DNA of 17,146 nt from Candidatus Neomicrothrix sp. UBA2983 (GTDB lineage: Bacteria; Actinomycetota; Acidimicrobiia; Acidimicrobiales; MedAcidi-G1), in assembly GCA_002346745.1 (NCBI GenBank), contig DEAL01000017.1:33955-51100 (forward strand), written 5' to 3'. The notes below the pieces were generated by a model. The model saw only the letters and a program-made list of their open reading frames with translations. It did no database searches and was not told the origin of the DNA. The position numbers were made by a program, and so were the translations under genes. How positions within the stretch are numbered: the first letter of the stretch is position 1; each line of letters opens with the position of its first letter. Shown piece by piece: positions 1-7,202 of the stretch.

Positions 1-2
1 CG

Positions 3-3000
3 ACCGGAACCGCGACCACGACCGCAGCGCCCGACCAGTCGACCAGGTTCGACCTGTTCGACGACGGGTGGTCGTTCCGCAACTATCGGGGCCGCGACGC
101 CGGTGCCTTCGGGGTCGAGGACGCCATCGCCCTGTTCGGCGCCGACGCCGTGTGCGTCGAGTCGGAGGGCCCCTGCACCCCTCGGCCTGCTGCGGCCGAG
201 TGGATCGAGATGGTCGCCACCTCCATGGGCTACGGCGTCTGCGAGGGCATGACCGTCTCGGCCCTCGACCGGTTCCTCGTCGGCGAGGAACCCCTCACCG
301 GCGATCTGCCCCTCACCGAGGACGTCCAACGCCGGGTCGCCCGCCTGTTCAGCACGCAGTACCTCGACGACCTCATCAACGCCACGCGTCAGTGGCGCAA
401 GCGCTCCGTCGCCGACATCGTCGCCGAACTCGAGGCGTCCTTCGCCGACCCGTCCCACGAGCAGTACACGCTCGGGGTCTACACCGGCGGCGGAGGACAC
501 AGCGTGCTCCCGCGCGGCATCGAGTGGCAGCCCGACGGGCGGGCCGTGATCCTCGTCTACGACCCGAACTGGCCCCAGCGCGACCGCTACATCGAGGTCG
601 ACCCCGTCAACGACTCCTGGCGCTTCGGCTATTTCGGCGCCGACCAACTCACCGACCCCGAAGCCTGGACCGGCAACGGGAAGCGGATGGACCTGTCACC
701 CCTGTCGGTCCGCGAGGCGCCGTTTCCTGAGCCCTTCTCGGGCTCCGGTACCGGAACCGGCCTGTTGCTGGCCGTCACCGCCGAGGACCGCAACTGGGCG
801 CTGACCATCGGCGCCGGCGGCGGCGCCACCCGGGTCTCCGGTGACACGGCCGTCCCCGGCGAGAACGGCGTCGTGGCTGTGATCCGGGCCGGCACCTACG
901 GCGCGGACACCGCCCTCGTCCGTGTTCCAGAGCGCAACGTGGCCCTGTCCCTCGAGGGAGAGAGCCGCATTACAGCCATCGCCGAGACGGGAACCGCCTC
1001 CGTCGCCGTCCTCGGGCAGGCCGAGGTCGCCATCGCCTCCGGTGCCACGGAACTCCGCGTGGCCGTCGACTCCGTCGAGGAGTCGCAGGTGGCGCTCGCC
1101 ACCGAGGCCGAGTACATCACGATCGACGTCCCCAAGGAGGTCAATGTGGTCGCCACCCTCGAGGAAGCGTCCTCGAACATCGACTTCCGTGACGTCGAGG
1201 GCCGGACCGTCCAACAGGTCGAGGTCGAGCGCGCTGACGAGCGCCTGGACGTGGCGGTGAGCGTCGAGGATGGCGCCGAGGCCAGCCAGCCTCAGGCCGC
1301 AGCCGCCGAGGTCCGGGCCGCCGAGGAGGAGGGACTGCTCGACGGGATCGACGAGACCCCGCCACCGACGACGAGACCCATCGGCGACGAGGACCCGGCC
1401 GACGCGACGACCACGACACCCGCGCCCACGACCACCTGGGCGGCAACCGTTCATCCCGACGACTGCACGATCGACCTCTTCGAGGACGGTTCCGAGTCCG
1501 GCTGGTGCGACGACGGCACCTCCTGGTGGCATGACGCCGACGGCACCTGGAGCCGCACCGAAGTCGACCTTGTGACGGGATGTTGGACGACGACCTCCAG
1601 CGACGGCTGGGAATCAGGCTGGTGCGACGGGAGTGGTCTGCCCGAGCGCAGCTGGTACGAGGACGGCACCGGCTACCGCTCCGAGTCGCTCACCGACCCG
1701 TCGACGGGCTGCACCAGAAGCACCGACTCCGCCGGCATGGACGAGACCTGGTGCCCGGACCTCGGATTCCAGACCGCCGCCGAGGTTGACGTGGTGGTCG
1801 CCACGACGGTTCCGGGAGGCGTCAACGAGCTGTTGCCTGAAGGTTGCACACGTGAGTTCTACGACGACGGCTCGGAGTCCGGCTGGTGTGAGGACGGCAC
1901 CTCCTGGTGGGTCGGCGTTGACGGCTACACCTCGCACACCGCAGTGGACCTGGCGACCGGTTGCAGTCGGACCACCGACTCGACGGGCTTCGATCAGACG
2001 TGGTGTCCCGAACTCCTCGTGGACATCACTGAGGCGGAGGGCAGCAGCGCGGACCCGGTCGAGGAGGGCTGCGAACTGACGATCAATGACGACGGCTCGG
2101 AGTCCGGCTGGTGCGAGGACGGCTCTTCGTGGTGGCTGGGGGTGGACGGATCGTGGACCAGAGTCGATGTCGACGCAACCGGCTGTGGATTCGCGACCTC
2201 GAGTGACGGCTCGTCGAGCGGCTGGTGCCCGAACGGCACGTCCTGGTGGAACCGTGCGGATGGTGGATGGGGCCAGACCACCGTCGATGCAACCACCGGC
2301 TGCACCACAACCACCGGCCACACCGGCCTCGACTCGACCTGGTGCCCAGATGGCGCGGGCGGCGAGAACCCGAAGACGACGTGGGCGGATCCCACGAGCA
2401 CGACGTGGGCGGATGTGTCGTCGACGACCTCGGTCGAGCTCACCAGTACGACGTGGGTGGACGCGGCGACCACCACCTGGCTCGATGCCGCGACGACGAC
2501 CTTGGCTCCTGGCTGCACCGTCACGTACGGAGAGGACGGCTCCGAGTCGGGCTGGTGCCCGGACGGATCCTCCTGGTGGAACGGTGCCAACGGATTCTGG
2601 AGCCGGACCGAGGTCGACGACGCAGGCTGTGGAGCGTCGACCTCGAGTGACGGTTCCTCGAGTGGTTGGTGCCCGGACGGTTCCTCCTGGTGGAGCGCGG
2701 CCGACGGCGCCTGGGGGCAGACCACTGTCGACGCCACCACCGGCTGCAGCCGGTCCACCGACAACACGGGCTACGACTCGACCTGGTGCCCGGAGTCGGC
2801 CACCACCACCACGACCACCACGACGACCCTTCCCGCCACCACGACCACCACCACGACCACCACCACGACCACCACGACGACCCTTGCCGCCACGACCACG
2901 ACGACGACCCTTCTCGCCACGACCACGACGACGACCCTTCTCGCCACGACCACGACCACCTCGATCGTTCCGATCGCGAAGGCCAACTGCACCCTCACGG

Positions 3001-3626
3001 CCTACGACAACGGCGACGAGTCCGGCTGGTGCGACGACGGCACGTCCTTCTGGTGGGGGAGCGACGACTACTGGTCCATCACCGCCCACAGCGCCGACTC
3101 GGGCTGCTCGGTCACGGCCTCCTCGAACGGCAGCTCCTCGGGCTGGTGCGACGGCTCCGGCTGGGAACAGAACCGGTCCTGGTGGACGAGCGCCTCGGGC
3201 TATGTCTCCACCACGGTCACCAACGTCTGGACCGGCTGCACCACGACCACCGACACCGACGGCTACTACGACTACTCGTGTCCCTCGGAATACCCAACCG
3301 GCCCGGCGTACAACGCCAACTGCAGCCTGACCTGGTACGACAACGGCGACGAGTCCGGCTGGTGCGACGACGGTTCCTCCTGGTGGAACGCCGTCGACGG
3401 CACGTGGACCCTGACCGCCAGCAGCGCGCAGTCCGGCTGCTCCGTCACCTCGGGCTCCAACGCTGCCATCTACATCTGGTGCGACGGGGACGGCTTCGGC
3501 GAGTGGTCATGGAGCCACAACACCGACGGCACCTGGTACTTCACCCAGCCGATCCGCGGCACCGGCTGCACCCGCAGCACCGACCACACCGGCTACGACT
3601 CGACCTGGTGCCCCACCGACACCTGA
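3..3626 (+). CDS. Large Cys/Trp-repeat exported protein with papain-fold-like domain (5' end missing)
   Basis: The frame is open from base 3 with no stop upstream, so the gene starts outside the window; the GTG at 150 is only an internal codon. 1207 residues are visible. The first part (to about base 670) has a papain-fold pattern: candidate nucleophile Cys at 240-242 in GVCEGM, His at 498-500 in GGGGHSVLP, and Asp 561-563 or Asn 567-569 in YDPNWP. A beta-rich, Cys-free stretch without a family I recognise follows (about 690-1230). An acidic and Pro/Thr linker then leads to six Cys/Trp-rich blocks (1458-3623), partly separated by Thr-rich linkers. The chain ends directly after the last block, with no LPxTG motif or C-terminal membrane helix. 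The signal peptide would lie upstream and cannot be seen. Paired cysteines and Thr linkers suggest an exported, disulfide-stabilised protein; peptidase activity is inference. Codon use matches the neighbours. Confidence 0.85.
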   Translation, partial: TGTATTTAAPDQSTRFDLFDDGWSFRNYRGRDAGAFGVEDAIALFGADAVCVESEGPCTPRPAAAEWIEMVATSMGYGVCEGMTVSALDRFLVGEEPLTGDLPLTEDVQRRVARLFSTQYLDDLINATRQWRKRSVADIVAELEASFADPSHEQYTLGVYTGGGGHSVLPRGIEWQPDGRAVILVYDPNWPQRDRYIEVDPVNDSWRFGYFGADQLTDPEAWTGNGKRMDLSPLSVREAPFPEPFSGSGTGTGLLLAVTAEDRNWALTIGAGGGATRVSGDTAVPGENGVVAVIRAGTYGADTALVRVPERNVALSLEGESRITAIAETGTASVAVLGQAEVAIASGATELRVAVDSVEESQVALATEAEYITIDVPKEVNVVATLEEASSNIDFRDVEGRTVQQVEVERADERLDVAVSVEDGAEASQPQAAAAEVRAAEEEGLLDGIDETPPPTTRPIGDEDPADATTTTPAPTTTWAATVHPDDCTIDLFEDGSESGWCDDGTSWWHDADGTWSRTEVDLVTGCWTTTSSDGWESGWCDGSGLPERSWYEDGTGYRSESLTDPSTGCTRSTDSAGMDETWCPDLGFQTAAEVDVVVATTVPGGVNELLPEGCTREFYDDGSESGWCEDGTSWWVGVDGYTSHTAVDLATGCSRTTDSTGFDQTWCPELLVDITEAEGSSADPVEEGCELTINDDGSESGWCEDGSSWWLGVDGSWTRVDVDATGCGFATSSDGSSSGWCPNGTSWWNRADGGWGQTTVDATTGCTTTTGHTGLDSTWCPDGAGGENPKTTWADPTSTTWADVSSTTSVELTSTTWVDAATTTWLDAATTTLAPGCTVTYGEDGSESGWCPDGSSWWNGANGFWSRTEVDDAGCGASTSSDGSSSGWCPDGSSWWSAADGAWGQTTVDATTGCSRSTDNTGYDSTWCPESATTTTTTTTTLPATTTTTTTTTTTTTTTLAATTTTTTLLATTTTTTLLATTTTTSIVPIAKANCTLTAYDNGDESGWCDDGTSFWWGSDDYWSITAHSADSGCSVTASSNGSSSGWCDGSGWEQNRSWWTSASGYVSTTVTNVWTGCTTTTDTDGYYDYSCPSEYPTGPAYNANCSLTWYDNGDESGWCDDGSSWWNAVDGTWTLTASSAQSGCSVTSGSNAAIYIWCDGDGFGEWSWSHNTDGTWYFTQPIRGTGCTRSTDHTGYDSTWCPTDT
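2376..2504 (+). repeat. Degenerate TTW-x-D linker repeats
   Basis: Between blocks 3 and 4 the protein repeats short TTWxD/TTW units (TTWADPTS, TTWADVSS, TTWVDAA, TTWLDAA). At DNA level a 14-base unit ending gtgggcggat occurs at 2377-2390 and again at 2401-2414, a 24-base period. It is a second, older-looking repetitive linker in the same gene, with Trp in place of some of the Thr seen in the later linker. Confidence 0.75.
2802..2960 (+). repeat. Thr-codon (ACC/ACG) microsatellite linker
   Basis: 53 codons, of which 41 are Thr, broken by LPA, LAA, LLA and LLA. The distal part repeats with a 27-base (9-residue) period. It links blocks 4 and 5 of the large repeat protein. The run uses only ACC and ACG codons, so slippage in whole codons would change linker length without shifting frame. 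Such Thr runs are common in actinobacterial surface proteins, where they may be O-glycosylated; nothing here proves that. Confidence 0.9.
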
Positions 3627-3640
3627 CCCCGGAGGCGAAG

Positions 3641-3668
3641 ACGCCGCAGGCCCTTTGACCTGCGGCGT
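3641..3668. terminator. Hairpin between convergent repeat-protein gene and tRNA-Ala
   Basis: A perfect 10-bp GC-rich inverted repeat (acgccgcagg / cctgcggcgt) encloses an 8-base loop. It starts 14 bases after the stop of the large gene and lies 4 bases beyond the 3' end of the minus-strand tRNA, so it could end transcription from both sides. Neither side has a clear T tract, which is common for actinobacterial terminators but lowers certainty. Confidence 0.65.
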
Positions 3669-3672
3669 TCGG

Positions 3673-3745
3673 TGGAGCTAGGGGGAATTGAACCCCCGAC
3701 CTCCTCCATGCCATGGAGGCGCTCTTCCAACTGAGCTATAGCCCC
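3673..3745 (-). tRNA. tRNA-Ala (anticodon GGC)
   Basis: Read on the minus strand, the 73-nt sequence starts GGGGCTATAGCTC and folds into a full cloverleaf. The anticodon stem CCTCC/GGAGG holds the loop ATGGCAT, giving anticodon GGC. The T arm is GGGGG-TTCAATT-CCCCC. The acceptor stem has the G3-U70 wobble pair that marks alanine tRNAs, and the discriminator base is A. The 3' CCA is not encoded (CCG follows). GGC reads GCC, the preferred Ala codon in this GC-rich genome. Confidence 0.97.
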
Positions 3746-3756
3746 GGGGAGCGCTC

Positions 3757-3762
3757 AGACTA
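3757..3762 (-). promoter_or_regulatory. -10 element for tRNA-Ala
   Basis: TAGTCT on the minus strand lies 11 nt before the tRNA 5' end, which would leave a leader of about 4 nt for processing. No convincing -35 hexamer was seen at the usual distance. Confidence 0.45.
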
Positions 3763-3818
3763 CCAAGCGGGTGCCCGGAGCGGACCAGGAACACGCCGCC
3801 ATCCGATGCCCCGATCGG

Positions 3819-3824
3819 TAGCCT
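3819..3824 (+). promoter_or_regulatory. -10 element for leuS (leaderless-type)
   Basis: TAGCCT is separated by 8 nt from the GTG at 3833, placing the expected transcription start at or next to the start codon. No -35 hexamer is evident 16-18 nt upstream. There is no Shine-Dalgarno sequence before the GTG, which fits a leaderless mRNA. Confidence 0.5.
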
Positions 3825-3832
3825 CGTCAGCC

Positions 3833-6307
3833 GTGTCCACCCCGTACGACCCCCAGGCCATCGAGGCCCGCTGGCAGCAGCGATGGCTCGACGACGGCAC
3901 CTACGAGGTCGACAACGACGACCCCCGGCCGCCCTACTACGTGCTCTCGATGTATCCGTACCCGTCGGGGCCGGCGCACATGGGGCACGTCCGCAACTAC
4001 ACGATGGGCGACCTGCTGGTGCGCTACCGCACCATGCGGGGCGACGGGGTCCTCTCGCCGATCGGCTTCGACTCCTTCGGGCTGCCCGCCGAGAACGCCG
4101 CCATCCAGACCGGCACGCACCCCCGCATCAACACCGAAGCCAACATCGAGCTGCTCTCCGCCTCGCTGCGCCGCATCGGCGCCGCCTACGACTGGCGGCG
4201 GGTCGTCAAGAGCCACGACCCCGACTACATCCGCTGGACCCAGTGGATCTTCCTCAAGTTCCACGAGGCCGGCCTGGTCTACCGGGGCGAGGCTCCCGTC
4301 AACTGGTGCCCCGGCTGCGTCACCGTGCTCGCCAACGAGCAGGTCCTGTCCGACGGCACCTGCGAGCGCTCCGGCGACGTCGTCGAGCACCGCGACATGG
4401 AGCAGTGGTTCTACCGGATCACCGCCTACGCCCAGGAGCTCCTCGACGACCTCGACGACCTCGAGTGGCCTAACAAGGTCAAGGTCATGCAGCGCAACTG
4501 GATCGGCCGATCCGAGGGCGCCGAGTTCGGCCTGCCGATCGCCGACGTCGACGGCAACGCCCGCACCGACGTCGAACCGCTGGCCGTGTTCACCACCCGG
4601 CCCGACACCAGCTTCGGCATGACCTTCGCCGTCATCTCGCCCGAGCACCCCCGCATCGACGAACTCACCACCGACGACCGCCGTGACGACGTCGAGGCCT
4701 TTCGGGCCTCGCTGGCCGGCCGCTCCGAGATCGACCGGCTCTCCACCGAGGGCGCCCTCGACAAGCGCGGCATCGACATCGGCGGCCGTGTCGTCAACCC
4801 GTTCACCGGACGGGACATCCCGCTCTTCGCCGCCGACTACGTGCTCATGACCTACGGCACCGGGGCGATCATGGCCGTCCCCGGCCAGGACCAGCGCGAC
4901 TGGGACTTCGCCGAGGCTCACGGCTGCGACATCGTCCGCACCGTCCAGCCGCCCGGCGACTTCGACGGGCAGGCCTACCTCGGCGACGGCCCCGCCATCA
5001 ACAGCGAGTTCCTCGACGGGCTCCACGTCGACGACGCCAAGGCTGCCGCCATCGACTGGCTCGAGGAACGGGGCCTCGGTGAACGCACCGTCAACTATCG
5101 GCTCCGCGACTGGCTGTTGTCCCGTCAGCGCTACTGGGGCTGCCCCATCCCGATTGTCTACTGCGACGACTGCGGTGAGCGACCGGTTCCCGTCGAGGAC
5201 CTGCCGATCGACCTGCCCGACGACGTCGAGTTCATGCCCACCGGCAGGTCGCCCCTCACCACCCACCAGGGCTTCCTCGGCGCCACCTGTCCCGCCTGCG
5301 GGGGAGCGGCACGGCGCGAGACCGACACCATGGACACGTTCGTGGACTCGTCCTGGTACTTCCTGCGGTTCACCGACCCGTGGAACGAGGAGGCTCCCTT
5401 CGACACGGCCTCTGCCTCCCGTTGGCTGGCCGTGGACCAGTACATCGGCGGCGTCGAGCACGCCATCCTCCACCTCATGTACGCCCGGTTCTTCACCAAG
5501 GCCCTGGCCGACCTCGGCGTCGCCCCCGCCGGACTGCGCGAGCCCTTCGCCCGCCTCTTCACCCAGGGCATGATTCGCCTCGGCGGGGCCAAGATGTCCA
5601 AGTCTAAGGGCAACCTGATCGCCCCCGAGGAGATCCTCGACGACCAGGGTGCTGATGCCCTGCGCCTCGCCCACCTGCAGGTCAAGCCACCCCAGGAGGA
5701 CGTTGACTGGGAGGACTTCGGCATCGACGGTTGCGCCAAGTTCCTCGCCCGTGTCTGGCGCCTCGCCGTTCCCGGCGGCGACCTGGCGGCCGGTGCCCGA
5801 GACGGGTCGCCCACCGCCGCCGACACGGAGGTCGACAAGGCCACGCACCGGCTCGTCGCCCGCATCACCGACGAGTACGACCGCTGGTCCTACAACACCG
5901 CTATCGCCGGCTTCATGGAGTTCACCAATCTCGTCTACCGCTGGGTGCAGGCCGACGACGGCCCCCACGGCCCCACGCTGGACGCCGCTGTGGACGCCCT
6001 CCTGCTGCTCATGGCGCCCGCCGCCCCGCACCTGTGCGCCGAACTCTGGGAGGCCCGCAACGGCGGCCACCTCCACGAGCAGTCCTGGCCCGAGGCCGAC
6101 CCGGCCATGCTCGTCGACGACACCGTCACCATGGTCGTCCAGGTCAACGGCAAGGTCCGAGACCGACTGGAGGTCCCCGCCGACCTCGACGAGTCCGGTG
6201 CCGAGGCGGCCGCTCTCACCTCGGACAAGGTGGCCGCCCTCCTCGACGGCGCCGTCCCCCGCAAGGTCATCGCCCGGCCGCCGAAACTGGTCAACCTGGT
6301 CGTCTGA
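3833..6307 (+). CDS. leuS: Leucine--tRNA ligase
   Basis: A class I aminoacyl-tRNA synthetase that charges tRNA-Leu in the cytoplasm. The 824-residue product has the HIGH signature as HMGH (residues 49-52, in YPYPSGPAHMGH), the KMSKS loop (587-591) and the CP1 editing domain with the TTRPDT threonine-rich motif (254-259). Cys pairs occur at NWCPGC and CPACGG. The C-terminal end has the family's VVQVNGKVRDRLEVP tail. The GTG at 3833 is chosen because homology begins at once (YDPQAIEARWQQRW) and a TAGCCT element sits 8 nt upstream. An in-frame ATG at 3806 is possible. The longer frame back to 3713 runs through the tRNA and is rejected. It converges on the PAC2 gene with a 29-base gap in which I see no strong terminator. 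Confidence 0.97.
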   Translation: MSTPYDPQAIEARWQQRWLDDGTYEVDNDDPRPPYYVLSMYPYPSGPAHMGHVRNYTMGDLLVRYRTMRGDGVLSPIGFDSFGLPAENAAIQTGTHPRINTEANIELLSASLRRIGAAYDWRRVVKSHDPDYIRWTQWIFLKFHEAGLVYRGEAPVNWCPGCVTVLANEQVLSDGTCERSGDVVEHRDMEQWFYRITAYAQELLDDLDDLEWPNKVKVMQRNWIGRSEGAEFGLPIADVDGNARTDVEPLAVFTTRPDTSFGMTFAVISPEHPRIDELTTDDRRDDVEAFRASLAGRSEIDRLSTEGALDKRGIDIGGRVVNPFTGRDIPLFAADYVLMTYGTGAIMAVPGQDQRDWDFAEAHGCDIVRTVQPPGDFDGQAYLGDGPAINSEFLDGLHVDDAKAAAIDWLEERGLGERTVNYRLRDWLLSRQRYWGCPIPIVYCDDCGERPVPVEDLPIDLPDDVEFMPTGRSPLTTHQGFLGATCPACGGAARRETDTMDTFVDSSWYFLRFTDPWNEEAPFDTASASRWLAVDQYIGGVEHAILHLMYARFFTKALADLGVAPAGLREPFARLFTQGMIRLGGAKMSKSKGNLIAPEEILDDQGADALRLAHLQVKPPQEDVDWEDFGIDGCAKFLARVWRLAVPGGDLAAGARDGSPTAADTEVDKATHRLVARITDEYDRWSYNTAIAGFMEFTNLVYRWVQADDGPHGPTLDAAVDALLLLMAPAAPHLCAELWEARNGGHLHEQSWPEADPAMLVDDTVTMVVQVNGKVRDRLEVPADLDESGAEAAALTSDKVAALLDGAVPRKVIARPPKLVNLVV

Positions 6308-6336
6308 CCGGGACCGGTGCTACGCCACCCCCGGGC

Positions 6337-7191
6337 CTACTGCTCGCGAAGGAAGCGCTCCAGTTCCGCTGCCAGGTCCTCGCCGCTGGGCAGTTGTGCC
6401 CGCGAATCGTGGAGGTCGTCGTAGATGGCCTCGAGCTTCTCCAGCATCGTGACGTGCTCGGGGTCGCGGGCCACGAGCTCGTCGAGGCGGGTCCGGGCCG
6501 CCAGGGCCTGCTCCGTGACCGGAGCCAGTCCCAGGTCCACCCCGAGCAGCGTCGCCAGCCCCTCGAGCAGCGACTCCGTGGCCGGAGCGAACGACGTGGC
6601 CGACAGGTAGTGGGGGACCTGCGCCCACAGTCCCACGGCGTCGATGCCGGCGGCCGTCGCCGCCACCTCGATCGCCGCCTGGGCACCGGCGGGCACCTCC
6701 AGGGAGGCAGCCACGAAGTCCAGGCGCTGCGTCAACTCCTCGCTGCCGGCCGTGCAGGCCAGGCGCGAGGGTCGGGTGTGCGGAACCGCCGCCGGATAGG
6801 CGCCGAGGCCGACCACCAGCACGACCCCGAGGTCACGGCAGCAGTCGACGACCTCGGCGGCGAAGGCACGCCACTCGTGGTCCGGTTCGGCCCCGTGGAG
6901 GAGCAGCACGTCCCGGCCCTCCACGTGGTCCAGAAAGCGCACCTCGATGCGGGGCCACTCCAGGCCACGCGCCACCCCGTCCACGAGGCGGAGGGTCGGC
7001 CGTCGGGCCCGGTGGTCCAACAGGCGGTCCGTGTCGAAGCGGACGACGGCATGACCACCGCCCGACAGGAGGTGCGATACGGCGTCGGCAGCGGCCCCCG
7101 CGGCGTCGATCCATCCGTCCAGGGCGACCACCAGCACCGGCGACTCCAGGTCGGGGCGTTCCATCCGGACGAGGAGGCGCTCCTCGCTCAT
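6337..7191 (-). CDS. PAC2 family protein (proteasome assembly chaperone-like)
   Basis: 284 residues. The N-terminal half fits the actinobacterial PAC2 family: LDGWIDAAGAAADA (24-37), then RFDTDRLLDHRARRP (51-65), the characteristic D-x-R-x-R-R-P signature. The C-terminal third is charged and helical. PAC2 proteins in eukaryotes help assemble proteasomes; the function of the actinobacterial homologues (for example Rv2125 of M. tuberculosis, recalled) is not settled. No proteasome gene lies in this window. Translation start ATG at 7191 is supported by AGGAGG at 7202-7197, five bases upstream. That Shine-Dalgarno overlaps the stop codon of the preceding phosphotransferase gene, so the two are an operon and probably translationally coupled. 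Confidence 0.88.
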   Translation of the reverse strand: MSEERLLVRMERPDLESPVLVVALDGWIDAAGAAADAVSHLLSGGGHAVVRFDTDRLLDHRARRPTLRLVDGVARGLEWPRIEVRFLDHVEGRDVLLLHGAEPDHEWRAFAAEVVDCCRDLGVVLVVGLGAYPAAVPHTRPSRLACTAGSEELTQRLDFVAASLEVPAGAQAAIEVAATAAGIDAVGLWAQVPHYLSATSFAPATESLLEGLATLLGVDLGLAPVTEQALAARTRLDELVARDPEHVTMLEKLEAIYDDLHDSRAQLPSGEDLAAELERFLREQ

Positions 7192-7196
7192 CGCGA

Positions 7197-7202
7197 CCTC
7201 CT
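7197..7202 (-). promoter_or_regulatory. Shine-Dalgarno of the PAC2 gene
   Basis: AGGAGG on the minus strand, 5 nt before the ATG. Its first base is the last base of the upstream stop codon (TGA, 7204-7202). It is the clearest canonical ribosome binding site in the window and belongs to a gene inside an operon, in contrast to the promoter-proximal genes without one. Confidence 0.8.

Larger units (their letters stand above)
1458..3623 (+). repeat. Six-block array of C-x13-C beta-like arms (17 arms)
   Basis: The protein-level repeat blocks lie at 1458-1760, 1839-2012, 2061-2351, 2505-2795, 2979-3290 and 3312-3623. A full block has three arms: arm a (C-x5-DGSESGWC or DNGDESGWC, then DGxSWW and a DGxW turn), arm b (GC, SSDGSSSGWC, SWW) and a short arm c (GC, STDxTGxDSTWCP). 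All 17 arms have exactly 13 residues between their two cysteines. Trp precedes the second Cys in 16 of 17; the exception is arm c of block 5. I see no cysteine in this region outside these pairs. Arm-to-arm gaps are 23-24 residues, or 28-29 after the long arm b of blocks 1, 5 and 6. Block 2 lacks arm b. I do not recognise a named domain; the DG turns and aromatic pairs suggest stacked beta-hairpins. Confidence 0.9.

Noticed and set aside
2802..2960. CRISPR-like or iteron array
   Set aside because: The repeats are in-frame Thr codons with no unique spacers of constant size.
1614..3089. Long minus-strand open frames across the repeat gene, including poly-Val and Gly/Arg-rich products
   Set aside because: They are shadows of Thr codons and GC-rich codon use on the plus strand; composition is biased and they show no domain.
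3713..3832. Longer leuS start upstream of 3833
   Set aside because: The frame passes through the tRNA-Ala gene and the added residues have no synthetase similarity; a -10 element lies just before GTG 3833.
3827..6076. 749-codon minus-strand frame opposite leuS
   Set aside because: It is a GC-driven shadow; leuS motifs fix the plus strand as coding.
6308..6336. Terminator between leuS and the PAC2 gene
   Set aside because: Only a 4-bp ggtg/cacc pairing is visible; not enough to call.
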